Shown: positions 1 through 9,104, numbered from the stretch's first letter. The stretch is 64,000 bases of DNA from Acanthosepion esculentum (GCA_964036315.1 OZ038507.1:58404502-58468501), one strand, 5' to 3'. Numbers and translations are program-made. The notes: generated by a model not told the origin, from the letters alone.

Positions 1-12
1 GTTTTATTTATT

Positions 13-115
<103 letters not shown>

Positions 116-239
116 GAAGAGGTTATAGTAGTTCCAACGAGAAAAATGTGTGTATATTAAAAAGAAGAGAGAAACCGCAAACGTTTTTAGTTGTCATGTG
201 GATTTAAAAAAAAAAGTATTATGCTTTATTTTCCATAAT

Positions 240-282
240 TTTGCTACACGTGTTTCCGGTCTCGCAACCGTCATCAGGCAAA
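240..282 (-). ncRNA. Type I hammerhead ribozyme motif, left arm of foldback element
   Basis: Read on the minus strand, the motif has stem I 5' strand TTTGC, the invariant CTGATGA, stem II CGGT/ACCG closing a 6-base loop, GAA, a palindromic stem III ACACGTGT, a cleavage-site A, and stem I 3' strand GCAAA. All conserved core residues (CUGANGA, GAA, A15.1-U16.1, H17) are present. Stem III has no loop, so a monomer folds poorly and two copies would pair stem III together. That is the known behaviour of hammerheads in Penelope-like elements and retrozymes. Predicted cleavage is after the A of GTA, at plus-strand base 245. Activity is untested. Confidence 0.78.
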
Positions 283-448
283 TGGTGCAGATTTCCACAT
301 ATTAAAAATAATTCATTTTTTTCGTTTTTTTTTCAGATGTTAAATATTCTCGAAATGAGGCATTCTCTTTTTTTGTGTTAGTGACCCAAACGTCTTACAT
401 AAAGAAAAAAAACTAATTATTTTTAATAATATGTAGATATCTCCACCC

Positions 449-490
449 TTTGCCTGATACGGTTGCGAGATCGGAAACCCGTGTAGCAAA
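449..490 (+). ncRNA. Degenerate hammerhead motif, right arm of foldback element
   Basis: This is the inverted partner of the 240-282 motif. It keeps stem I (TTTGC/GCAAA), stem II as CGGT/ATCG with one wobble pair, and GAA. The core reads CTGATA where CTGATGA is required, a one-base deletion. The stem III palindrome is also broken (ACCCGTGT). It is probably inactive, but it shows that both arms descend from a ribozyme-bearing sequence. Confidence 0.65.
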
Positions 491-565
491 ATTATGGAAT
501 ATAAAGCATAATACCTTTTTTTAAAAATCCACATTACAATCAAAAACGTTTGCGGTTCTCTCTTC

Positions 566-572
<7 letters not shown>

Positions 573-644
<72 letters not shown>
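573..644. repeat. (AT)n microsatellite
   Basis: About 72 bases of AT immediately follow the right arm of the foldback element. The following stretch up to 781 is unique-looking AT-rich sequence in which I recognise nothing. Confidence 0.97.
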
Positions 645-649
<5 letters not shown>

Positions 650-781
650 CAGCAAAAGGATCTGACAGGTTTGTAGATTTAATAAAACTAAAAGAGCGTA
701 AAGAATGAAAAATGTGTTTTTATTTTCGAAATTGTTCAATAGATCAAGCCGATTAGTGTATACCTTTTGATTTCAGGTATC

Positions 782-788
782 CACACAC

Positions 789-835
<47 letters not shown>
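782..835. repeat. (AC)n microsatellite
   Basis: AC dinucleotide run with one GC interruption near 793. The sequence from 836 to 1259 carries no feature I can support, apart from a short ribozyme-like half motif at its end. Confidence 0.96.
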
Positions 836-839
<4 letters not shown>

Positions 840-1243
840 AACGTACAAACAATCGCATGGGTTAAAGTCAGGTGATAAGGCGGGCCAACGCCCTATGTGT
901 TCCAGTTATGGATTCTTTGTTCTTGATAAACGTTTCCACAAGAAAATGTTTGCATCCAATTCATGTTGGTAACTGAAAATGAAATGAATCAAAATGGCAT
1001 TATATGCACATTTCGAAAATCAAAACTCATTTTTCGTTTCTTTACTCTGTTTCGCGTTTATTAAACCTGCAAATGTGTCAGATCATTTTGCTGCATCCTG
1101 TTTATATATTAAGACATGACTCATTAAATAATTTAGACAACTGTTGTCTATTTATTTTTAATGTGATCCTCTCATATTCACGGACTAGCTTCTTAGTATC
1201 CTTATTAAAGGAAGAAAGTTACCATATTGATGTATATTCATTA

Positions 1244-1260
1244 TTCCGAGTACTTTCGAC
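1244..1260 (-). ncRNA. Possible 3' half of a hammerhead-like motif cut off by (AC)n
   Basis: On the minus strand this reads GAA, then palindromic AGTACT, then C, then GGA. It has the same layout as the 3' half of the motif at 12237-12276 (GAA, AGCGCT, C, GGA). The 5' half that would supply CUGANGA and stem II is replaced by the (AC)n run starting at 1260. It is short, so coincidence is possible. Confidence 0.25.

Positions 1261-1344
<84 letters not shown>
1260..1344. repeat. (AC)n-(AT)n compound microsatellite
   Basis: An AC run with one AA interruption, to about 1312, is followed by AT to 1344. Open frames crossing it encode only alternating Thr/His or Ile/Tyr and are not genes. The stretch 1345-1628 contains no recognisable feature. 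Confidence 0.97.
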
Positions 1345-1346
<2 letters not shown>

Positions 1347-1626
1347 CGACCCGCGTAGGTGCAACCTAGGTAGGTTTGCCTGGCTCTTTAGGTTCGTAAT
1401 TAGATTTGCTCTACTTAGTGTATTGAGCACTTTGCTTAGTTACTTTTGTTTACTCGTGTTGGAGGTTTTTTCTTTGGACTCTGAGCTTGGATTCTGGACG
1501 ATTGTTTTCGCCTGAAGTACATGTTCTTAATTCTTTCTTTTTTTATTCCTTATTTTTCCTTGGGTGTTGGTTTGTTCATTTACAAGCCCAAAAAACACCT
1601 AAGGTTTTTCCAGACGAGTATATTTA

Positions 1627-1628
<2 letters not shown>

Positions 1629-1671
<43 letters not shown>
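1629..1671. repeat. (AT)n microsatellite
   Basis: Pure AT run that directly abuts the inverted dispersed repeat copy starting near 1674. Confidence 0.97.
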
Positions 1672-1673
<2 letters not shown>

Positions 1674-1908
1674 TGAGGGCTTGAGCGTAATGGCCTTGTT
1701 CAAATTGTAGATCACGCTAGATAACACGCCCTTTCCCAGAAACTGTAACTAAGGTCTGCTCAGCATAGTTGCAGCATAAGCCACAGATGGTCTCTGTGGG
1801 TGTTGAATAAACGCAAATGCGCCCGAGCAAGCGTCTGCAATAGGGACTGGCTAGCCGCCCTAGTAGACGGGTATCCTCGAATAAGAGTGGCCAGCTATTA
1901 GTTGGCGT
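1674..1908 (-). repeat. Dispersed repeat family A, copy 1 (inverted relative to copy 2)
   Basis: The reverse complement aligns along ~225 bp with 3917-4141. Shared blocks include CTATTGCAGACGCTTGCTC-like, ACCCACAGAG, GCAACTATGCTG and GTGTTATCTAGCGTGATC segments. Copy 1 ends at an (AT)n run; copy 2 begins after one. I do not recognise the family. The pair could be the long terminal inverted repeats of a 2.4-kb element, but copy 2 appears to continue beyond the shared part, which favours two independent insertions. Confidence 0.75.
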
Positions 1909-2028
1909 ACATGTAAGAATTAAATATTACGGGAAGCACCAGGTTTTTAGAAATACCAAAGTTGGGCAAAATCGGTTGGGAACCACTGGTGTTGGGTGTG
2001 CATTTAATGCTAAAAGTTCCAGACCTAT

Positions 2029-2195
2029 TGGATTTCAAACGGGAGTGTGATAGTGGATGCCTGAATGTGTAGCGTCTGCTGGGAATGCCTGATGAATGTC
2101 ATTACTACTCACTGTGGACAGTGCAGTGGCTGACCGCGTGGCTCTAATGATCAAAGCCAGAAGCATCTGACAATAATTGCCATTAGTAATAAACA
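2029..2195 (+). repeat. Dispersed repeat family B, copy 1
   Basis: Aligns in direct orientation with 3023-3190. Both contain an ATTGGATTT start, an AACGGGAGT block, an ATAGTGGATGCC block and CATTACTACTCACTGTGGAC, and end with an AGAA.CATCTGAC block. Divergence is moderate. No coding potential is visible and I do not know the family. Confidence 0.72.
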
Positions 2196-2937
2196 AGTGA
2201 CATTTACTCCAAGCACACCCTCATTCAAGATAGAAGCTACCAAACACAGCTAGCATGTCACCTTAGCGTTCTTTATGAGATATATTCAGAGAAGACGCAC
2301 CAGTGTGCCTTTGCTAGCCCCACGACATCGTATACAGCGCCTCATCTTTTTCTTTTATTCGATGTTTCACCATATAAAAGGCCCAAGAGTCTTTCAAGGT
2401 AGAGGATTACTGAATGAGGTTAATGTAAGGGCGTAAGAGTGGAAGTAAGAAGTGCATTTTGTGAGGATATGCAGGAGAGATAAAGTTTGACCTGAGACTT
2501 GAAAAGGTTTAAACTGCAGTTATCTGGGTAGATTGATTTGTTTTTAAGGGTTATAAACCCCTTGCAGGTTATTTTAAAACCAGAAAATATTTTTTAGACA
2601 TGTAAGAATGTTTTGACATAATAATGATTTATTGATACAAGTCCCACTAATTAACCCATAGCTGGGGGGGGAAAGAAGCGTGTTTGCTTGTAAGTGAATA
2701 TAACGAATCCTTAAGCTTTGACATAATGCAGGTGGTTTTTACTTGCAAAGCAAAAATGTTATCCTGCTAGTAACTCGGATGAACGAATAATGGCGTGTTT
2801 GAATTTTACAGTTGTGTTGTCATATCCTGCTATGACAACAGAAAATGGTGATGACTGAAATTAAGTAGAACAGTAGTGGAGACTTGAAAAATGCAATGGA
2901 AAGGATAGTAGTTAATCATACAGAGGGTTAAAGGTAA
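2196..2937. other. Unassigned intergenic sequence
   Basis: No coding run, RNA gene or recognisable element. It contains a G8 homopolymer near 2665 and ordinary AT-rich sequence. Confidence 0.6.
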
Positions 2938-3190
2938 ATAATCGTGACCAGAAACGTCTGGTTGGAATTATCTGCGTTAGCAGCAAGCGACAGTGGCTGA
3001 AATCACATACCAATTCACACCCAGAATTATTGGATTTTGAACGGGAGTATAATAGTGGATGCCCGGAATTCTATTTTAGTGTGTACTGGGAATGCCTTTT
3101 GGGAGGCATTACTACTCACTGTGGACAATGCAGTGGCTGATCACGGGTCTTTAATAATCCTGACCAGAATCATCTGACTAGAAGCGATAA
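2938..3190 (+). repeat. Dispersed repeat family B, copy 2 with a duplicated tail
   Basis: The segment 3023-3190 is the partner of 2029-2195. Immediately before it, 2938-2962 (AATAATCGTGACCAGAA...) resembles the copy's own end near 3155 (AATAATCCTGACCAGAA...). The 3' end of the family is therefore present twice, as expected of adjacent insertions or a tandemly duplicated unit. Confidence 0.62.
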
Positions 3191-3443
3191 TAAAGCGAAA
3201 GGCCAACCTAGCCAACCTTGTTCAGCTTCCAGTTCAGCTTCTGTTTCGGTGTTTTAAATATCCCACATAGTGACAGCTGTAGCTTTGTTAAAAAATAAAA
3301 GGCAACATACTGTATGAACCTGAATAAGACGTCTACTATTACAATGGGTGATATTTAAAAACTGCAGACACATTTGGCGCCAGAAATTTAGAATTTAATC
3401 TTAAGCGTCCCTGCATTATTCAGCGTTTCCCTTGATGTGTAAT

Positions 3444-3465
3444 TCTCTCTCTCTCTCTTTCTATA

Positions 3466-3530
<65 letters not shown>

Positions 3531-3594
3531 ATATATATATATATAATTAAACAATATATATATATATTAAACTTCCTGAATATATATATATATA

Positions 3595-3626
<32 letters not shown>
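3444..3626. repeat. (CT)n-(AT)n-(GT)n microsatellite tract
   Basis: A short CT run is followed by long interrupted AT and then a GT run of ~30 bases. Frames through it encode low-complexity Ile/Tyr/Val/Cys strings only. The stretch 3627-3821 is AT-rich with no feature. Confidence 0.95.
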
Positions 3627-3630
<4 letters not shown>

Positions 3631-3817
3631 AGTATGTGTGAATAAATCAGAGGAAGGATAGATGGAATAAAATTCTACTTTTCGTAGCATTTACTTTTAA
3701 AAATGTGCTCAATACAAAGTAGAGCAATATATTATTATTATTTTTATTATAAGAAATTATAATAGTAACAACATATACCAAAGATATTGTGTAGCGATTT
3801 CAACATATTAACATCTC

Positions 3818-3821
<4 letters not shown>

Positions 3822-3916
<95 letters not shown>
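3822..3916. repeat. (AT)n-(AG)n compound microsatellite
   Basis: About 71 bases of AT followed by 24 bases of AG, ending in two GATA units at the start of family A copy 2. Confidence 0.96.
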
Positions 3917-4141
3917 AGATAGCCACTCGTATTAGAGGATGCCTGCCAATTAGAGCGGCTAGCCAATCCCTGTTGCAGACGCTTGCTCAGGCATATTCGT
4001 GTTTTGTTCAATACCCACAGAGCCCACCTGTGGTTTATACTGCAACTATGCTGGGCAGACCTGATTTGCAGTTTATGGGAGAGATCGTGTTATCTAGCGT
4101 GATCAACATTTTGGTCAAGGCCAGCACGCTCAAGCCCTCGG
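3917..4141 (+). repeat. Dispersed repeat family A, copy 2
   Basis: Partner of the inverted copy at 1674-1908. Open frames run through it in both directions: 115 codons on plus from 3973 and 60 codons on minus ending at 4035. Neither shows a domain I can name. The sequence to about 4520 is noticeably more GC-rich than its surroundings and may belong to the same insertion. Confidence 0.72.
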
Positions 4142-5811
4142 CCACGATGACATGTGTCTTTGTGCTATCACAGCTATCGACGGCACCCAAGGGTTCCGTT
4201 TGCCCAATTTCACTCATTAGGCTTGGGTCAACCCCTGGTGTGGTTGTCAGGCACTTTCCAAAGGTGCCGCACGCTGGGATCGACCTCTCCAGTTCGAATT
4301 CTATGTCACCACTGCCCTAATTGTGGATGAATTCCTGCGGTCGAATCCTTCGTCACAGGCACCAATTATCTCCACTCTCACTTTTGGTTCGTCTCCGGTG
4401 AGCCCACTCTGCACAAATCCTGCCCCCAGCCACGCGTTTTGTTTCTTTATACGCAGGAATATAGTTGAGGAACTGTCGAGGATAGGCTTGATTCCACTCA
4501 GTCCTGTCTATACTTGAAACTTAACAACATAACAAGTGTAAAAATAACAACTTTTCTTTATGGTTTCTATGATTGAATACATAAAAAAAGTGATTTTTAA
4601 AGAAGTTTCCCGTATAAGGAATGCTTAAGCCGAGAGGAAGAGGTTGACTGGCGATTGCAGTTATGGCTAAACAGACAGAAACTATTTAAATAAAGACAGA
4701 TAATCGAGGGCACCCAAAAAGCGGCGCAGAGAACAGGATTTTTGCTGATTGAGGCACCAGGGTTACCGACAGAATGTTGGTCTACTAGCGGCTAGATCTG
4801 TTCGAGCTTGTTCTTCTGCTCTTTCGGCAACTGCTTTTATGGGACTGCAGACCCCAATTGCACTGCTCTAATCGGCTATCCAATAATAATACTTGACCGA
4901 TGGTCTTGTGTTGTACGCCTTGAATGGGAGGGAGAAAAGCCCCCAAGAAATCAACATGTTTGCTGGTCCAATCAAAATAATGGCACTGTGTCGTAAGTAT
5001 CGGAGGGAGAGACGAGAAGCTCCGTCCCAGCCCACCTCAAAATAGTGACCTTGCATCGCTCCTATAAAACCTTTATGGAACATTTTCCAGAATCTCACCC
5101 TCATTTGATCTGATTATCATATGTGTCAACGTCAATTCTATCAGAAAGTGTGTAAAATCCTTGGTCAAAAAATAACCTTACTGTTGAGTCTTGACTCATT
5201 GTTGAATCTCGCCTAATGCATGGAATAATAATGCAACACAAAATGTACTTAGAACAAGAATGTATTATAACAAGAAAGTGTACACAATAAGTACATATAG
5301 TATTTCGGTATATTTCTGGGAAGACGTTCCTGGAGAATGTGTTGACTAGTCGCAGTCGATCAGAGTCTCTAGTAGGATCTCGTGATTCCCTTCCCTCGTC
5401 TTCCGGTACCAACCACTATTTATATAGTTGGTAGTCACCTATGCAGATTAGGTGGATCCTACACAACACTTACTTATAAATATTTGCTTTGTGTTACGTA
5501 TTACAACGAACAATTCCTTTATTAAATGAAAACAACACTTACGTTAAACAGACCTAAGATCTAAGACAGTACCTAAAGAAAAATCTCACGCAAGCTTACA
5601 ATTCCACTTCTCACACTACACTCCATAAGTGGCACAAACCAGAAAATTTCATATCGCATTGTTTTAACATGAAAATATTTTTCTTTTTTTTGGAAATAAA
5701 AAGTAGATTCCCAGTCAACCTTTGTGTCGTATAAATACGCTGTTTAATAAATAAATAAAAACAGCATATACTCAAATATGGGCATTAATAAAAATAACGC
5801 TTAAACAATAT
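4142..5811. other. Unassigned sequence, no gene recognised
   Basis: The part to about 5460 is less AT-rich than its surroundings. It holds promoter-like motifs that may be chance: CCAAT-type elements near 4880 and 4968, and a CTATAAAA near 5062. A short hairpin (TACCAAC ... GTTGGTA) lies around 5406-5433. I could not identify an LTR boundary, coding domain or splice-consistent exon. From 5460 on it is plain AT-rich sequence with oligo(A) runs. Confidence 0.45.
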
Positions 5812-5864
5812 ATATCATTAACTTCACTAATCTACTTTTTGTATGAATGATTCATGTAATATAA
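5812..5864 (+). repeat. 53-bp motif, first copy of the 6.37-6.54 kb repeat
   Basis: Nearly identical, in direct orientation, to 6366-6418. Both run from TATATCATTAACTTCAC through TTTTTGTATGAATG to TTCATGTAATAT, with about two substitutions. The stretch 5865-6365 between them is AT-rich with many oligo(A) tracts and no other feature. Confidence 0.85.
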
Positions 5865-6378
5865 ATTGAACTGCACCACATACTTGATTTAAAAAGAACT
5901 GATCCGACGTGCAACGTTCGGGACAATAGCTGCGACATTCCTCTATAGCTTGAACAATTTAGTTAATGCCATATCGACTGAAAAAACCTACTCCAACAAA
6001 AGAATTCGCCAATTACCATATTAGTAAAAAAAAAAACAAACACTCTTAAATTTTCAAAAAATTCAACCTTAGCGTTGCGACCACACACTCCAAAAATTTC
6101 TTACCGTTAACAATGACACATTTCTAAAAAAAAACATATTTCGAATCACACCTAATCATTCGTTGTCCCGTTATTACCTGGATGTAAAAAAAAACAAATC
6201 AATATTCATGCCTGATGATATCTCTAAGAACAGATGAAAGTACAAGCAAAAAAACCCCCTTATACAACTGGAATTTATTAAAAACAGGGATCATAACATG
6301 TATCTAGAGGTTCGTGGGTTAATGTATTTTAATAAAATTGTTCGCGAAGATGTATTCTCGTCATTTATATCATTAACT

Positions 6379-6411
6379 TCACTAATCTGCTTTTTGTATG
6401 AATGCTTCATG

Positions 6412-6457
<46 letters not shown>

Positions 6458-6471
6458 CATGAAGCATTCAT

Positions 6472-6507
<36 letters not shown>

Positions 6508-6536
6508 CATGAAGCATTCATACAAAAAGCAGATTA

Positions 6537-6540
<4 letters not shown>
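6379..6540. repeat. Nested perfect inverted repeat split by (AT)n
   Basis: The 37-base arm at 6379-6415 is the exact reverse complement of 6504-6540. A shorter inverted copy (ATTACATGAAGCATTCATAC, 6454-6474) lies between them. The three segments are separated by pure (AT)n runs at 6416-6453 and about 6476-6503. The unit can fold into a very long AT-rich cruciform, and alternative pairings are possible between the left arm and either right segment. Confidence 0.93.

Positions 6541-6631
<91 letters not shown>
6541..6631. repeat. (AT)n-(GT)n microsatellite
   Basis: About 79 bases of AT ending in a short GT run that leads straight into the hammerhead element. Confidence 0.96.
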
Positions 6632-6632
6632 T

Positions 6633-6852
6633 ATAGTAATTCGTCGAGTCTAGATGAATCTTCATACCAATTGTGTCAATGAGCCTCGTTGACGAATAAG
6701 AAACTCAATAGACTCGATATAGCGCCGCTAACGGTCCGGGTTCGAATCTCGGTAGTGGATACGCACTGCTGATGAGTCCCAAATAGGACGAAACGCGTCC
6801 AGTGCTTTTCTGCATTTTGTTGAGGATTCTTCTAGACTCGATGAATTACTAT
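6633..6852 (+). mobile_element. Hammerhead-bearing tRNA-like element, copy 1 (220 bp, terminal inverted repeats)
   Basis: The ends 6633-6660 and 6825-6852 are reverse complements over 28 bases with two mismatches (ATAGTAATTC / GAATTACTAT outermost). Inside, around 6733-6752, is a T-arm-like hairpin, CCGGG-TTCGAAT-CTCGG, with a good pol III B-box (GGTTCGAATCT). Immediately downstream is a complete hammerhead at 6763-6805. A tRNA-like head followed by a hammerhead resembles the Schistosoma Sm-alpha SINE-like family and the animal retrozymes; terminal inverted repeats are not a feature I associate with either. There is no coding capacity, so mobilisation would depend on other elements. It is related to three copies at 12.35-13.48 kb. 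Confidence 0.72.
6763..6805 (+). ncRNA. Type I hammerhead ribozyme (complete core)
   Basis: A self-cleaving RNA motif. In order it has stem I 5' strand GCACTG, core CTGATGA, stem II GTCC-CAAATA-GGAC, GAA, stem III ACGCGT, C17, and stem I 3' strand CAGTGC. Stem I is a perfect 6-bp helix and stem II a perfect 4-bp helix; every invariant hammerhead residue is present. Predicted cleavage is between 6799 and 6800 (GTC|CAG). Stem III is a self-complementary hexamer with no loop, so efficient cleavage would be expected from a dimeric RNA or a longer transcript with two copies. The CTGATGAGTCC...GGACGAAAC core is very like that of the schistosome hammerheads. Confidence 0.9.
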
Positions 6853-6883
6853 GATTTGTCTAAATCCCCCAAAGTCTATGACT

Positions 6884-6885
<2 letters not shown>

Positions 6886-6962
<77 letters not shown>

Positions 6963-6978
6963 ATATATATATATATAT
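6886..6978. repeat. (GT)n-(AT)n microsatellite
   Basis: A short GT run followed by interrupted AT. Confidence 0.95.
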
Positions 6979-7854
6979 GTCTACTACAGCTTTCCTTATA
7001 TAGCCATGCACCCGGTAAACTGCAACGATGTATTAAATTGCAAAGTTATGTAATAGGACCGTTGCCCTCACTGAGTTGCGTTAGTGCATGAAATATTATT
7101 TAGGTATTAGGAGATGCACTAATCCTGCGCGACGGAGCAGAGATTTCACATGGAAAAAATATGGGGAAGTGGTTAATTGGGCTGGAACCTGATGGAAGAA
7201 CGTTCGATTTACAATATTAACTTGAAACTATAAAAAAAAACTTATGAGGACGACATCGGGAAGATTTTAACCTAAAAATAAATCAAGTAAGATTCACTAA
7301 AATTCGGTATAACTGAAATTCTCTACCTATCCCCACAGCCCCGAGTAAGTCGTAATGACGTGATTGATATATTTACCAAAATTCTGCAAAACGCAGACTT
7401 AATTGGGAAATGTCCTTTCCGTATCCTATCGAGCAAAATTTATATTGAAACCTTACAATCTCTGGGCCTGTGTATTTTAGAAGTATGCTAATAGGAAAGT
7501 CTTGAAATTAATCAAACTCCCCTTTCGGGCCGTTATGAGCGAGCAAACACGCCACTTTAGTTCCCGCTAAGCAGTTTCCGAGACCAAACTGGCAACGGTT
7601 CTCATTGCAATTGGCAACAGACCCGCATTTTAAGTGTTAGACATCTCACAGGGCATCAAGGTAAGAAGAACCGTCTATGCGTGATTGTTGCAACTCATAT
7701 TTTCTCATTGCTAATAAACTGCTGATAGCTTTGAGCTTGTTCTTTCTGCTAGAATTTCCCCGCCTTTCAGGAAGGTAGATCGAATTATGAAAGCCGCTAT
7801 AGGATCGCGGTAAAGCCGGAACAACAAACAAAACTAAGGCTTGTTAGAGTGGAA
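6979..7854. other. Unassigned sequence, no gene recognised
   Basis: No open frame, RNA gene or repeat that I recognise. Composition is more mixed than its neighbours. A 61-codon open frame on the minus strand (7646-7831) has no domain and is probably chance. Confidence 0.5.
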
Positions 7855-7876
7855 CCCCCCCCCCCCAAAAAAAAAA
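7855..7876. repeat. C12-A10 homopolymer pair
   Basis: Twelve C followed by ten A, just upstream of the 5S-like sequence. A homopolymer junction of this kind may mark an old insertion point, and it is prone to sequencing error. Confidence 0.85.
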
Positions 7877-7900
7877 CAAACTCTGCACTAATTCATCCCA

Positions 7901-8015
7901 GACATCCTACATCCCGTTGAAACACCGGGTCCCCGTACGACCACCAAAGTTAAGCAACGTCGAGCCTGGTCAGCACCTAGATGGGTGACCGATTGGGAAT
8001 ACCAGGTGCTGCAGA
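7901..8015 (+). rRNA. 5S rRNA-like sequence, diverged (probable pseudogene)
   Basis: Nearly the whole 5S rRNA can be followed. The GTTGAAACACCGGG helix region is at 7915-7929. The internal pol III promoter is clear: A-box AAGTTAAGCAACGTCGAGC from 7947, intermediate element around TAGATGGGTGACC, and C-box GGTGACC.ATTGGGAATACC near 7984-8003. The 3' end GGTGCTGCAG corresponds to the 5S GGTGTTGTAG. The 5' terminal strand is poorly matched, so the closing helix is damaged. Together with its fusion to a downstream tandem of altered copies, this favours a pseudogene or the head of a 5S-derived SINE over a working gene. Confidence 0.8.
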
Positions 8016-8039
8016 GGTGGCCGTGCGGCTGATGTAAGG

Positions 8040-8500
8040 CATAACGGATCGGAATTGTTAATCGGAGAGCCGAGATCCGACACGATCACCGAGGTTAAGC
8101 AAAATCCGACCAGGTCAGTATCTACATGGGTAACCGCTAGAGAATTCCTGGTGCCGTATGGTGGATGTGTGTCTAGTGTAGGGGATAACAGCTCGGAATT
8201 GTTAATCGGAGAGCCGAGTTCCGATACGATCACATAAGTTAAGCAAAATCCAACCAGGTCAGTGTCTAGATGGGTAACCGTTTGGGAATACCTGGTGCTG
8301 TAAAGGTGGATGTGCGGCTGGTGTATAGAGATAACGGCTCGGGATTGTTAATCAGAGATCCGACTTCCGATACGATCATCGAAGTTAAGCAAAATCCAAC
8401 CAGGTCAGCATCAAGATGGGTAACCGTTTGGGAATACTTGGTGCTCTAAAGGTGGATGTGCGGCTGGTGTAAGGGATAACGGCTCTATTGTTAATCGGAG
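8040..8500 (+). repeat. Three tandem 5S rRNA-derived units (~145 bp period)
   Basis: The A-box AAGTTAAGC-like motif recurs at 8092, 8236 and 8382, 144-146 bp apart and in register with the 5S-like copy at 7947. Each unit keeps TAAGCAAAATCC.ACCAGGTCAG, ATGGGTAACCG and a GGGAATACCTGGTGCT-like 3' half. The 5' third is replaced by a shared new sequence (GGAATTGTTAATCGGAGA), so these units descend from one already altered founder, not from separate 5S genes. A fourth unit begins at about 8484 and is cut off after GTTAATCGGAG. Promoter boxes are partly intact, so pol III transcription is conceivable. Confidence 0.8.
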
Positions 8501-8702
8501 TTTGGTTTTCAAGGCATTGAATAAGACCAGCCAGTTTCCCCACCCCCATTGAGCTGTTAAAGCTAGGTTAGATTAGAGATCATCTGCTAGGCTCTGATAA
8601 TCTAAGAGTTTTTAATCCTTGCCTTGTCATATGTGGATGAAATAACTTTAGCACCATTTATAATAGCTGGAACTGTCACTTTGTCTCATTTTTATTTATT
8701 TA

Positions 8703-8975
8703 TTTTTTTAAGCGTATCACCCCAAGCAAGGCTGGAGGCCACTATCACGCAAGGGGTTAAAGAATGGTTGGAGGAAGAGCAGATAGGAGTGGTAAAAGAG
8801 AGGATGTGGAGAAAGAGAAAGACAGTGGATCGATCAAGGCAAGGGGGTTACAGAAGATTTGGTGCGAGAGCAGATAGGAATGAAAGGTGAAAGGATGTGG
8901 AGAAGGGAAGTGGATAGATCAAGACAACTGGAGATGTCGATTGACGTTACACTTAAATAGTTGGAGATTGTTTTG
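8703..8975 (-). mobile_element. LINE 3'-end fragment, minus strand
   Basis: The reverse complement matches 9521-9778 along most of its length. It covers the end of a reverse-transcriptase reading frame (…NLQLFKCNVNRHL-like), a pyrimidine-rich 3' UTR and a terminal CTTGGGGTGATACGCTT followed by an A-rich tail (T-run at 8703-8710 on plus). It is 5'-truncated to ~270 bp, typical of dead-on-arrival non-LTR insertions. Confidence 0.75.
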
Positions 8976-9104
8976 GGAATTTTATCGAAGATTTTTCAGA
9001 AACAAAGTTACAAAGTAACTTCTATAAGAAGTTACTGGTTTGTTTGGGCGTATATGTTCAGTCAGTGAACGAAACATTCTGAAGAAGATTTGTACAGCAA
9101 CTGA

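Larger units (their letters stand above)
154..574. mobile_element. Foldback (long inverted repeat) element with a hammerhead motif in each arm
   Basis: The left arm (about 154-323) and right arm (about 403-574) are imperfect reverse complements of ~170 bp, roughly 85 % identical by eye, around an ~80-bp unrelated loop. Both outer ends merge into AT-rich sequence; the right end opens into a 70-base (AT)n run. No transposase is visible, so it is a non-autonomous, MITE-like or hairpin-type insertion, or two copies of a small retroelement joined head to head. Each arm holds a hammerhead-type core in opposite orientation (240-282 on minus, 449-490 on plus). The T-rich tract before CAG near 335 is probably chance. 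The inverted structure is certain from the sequence; the element class is inference. Confidence 0.8.

Noticed and set aside
1004..1684. Open frames through the (AC)n/(AT)n tracts
   Set aside because: Dinucleotide repeats produce long stop-free frames by composition alone.
2087..2120. CCTGATGAATGTC as another hammerhead core
   Set aside because: CTGATGA is present but there is no stem II followed by GAA and no matching stem I. It is part of dispersed repeat B.
3973..4320. 115-codon open frame on plus
   Set aside because: It lies in dispersed repeat A and its extension, frames are open on both strands, and I see no domain. It may be remnant transposon coding sequence but cannot be named.
5062..5412. 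LTR or promoter (CCAAT and CTATAAAA motifs with a downstream open frame on minus)
   Set aside because: No matching second LTR, no TG...CA ends with target duplication, and the motifs are short enough to be chance.
6205..6240. CCTGATGATATCTC...GATGAAAG as a hammerhead
   Set aside because: Stem II cannot be formed next to the core and there is no stem I partner downstream.
7901..8015. Functional 5S rRNA gene
   Set aside because: The 5' strand needed for the closing helix is badly altered, no T-run terminator follows the 3' end, and the sequence is fused to a tandem of altered units.
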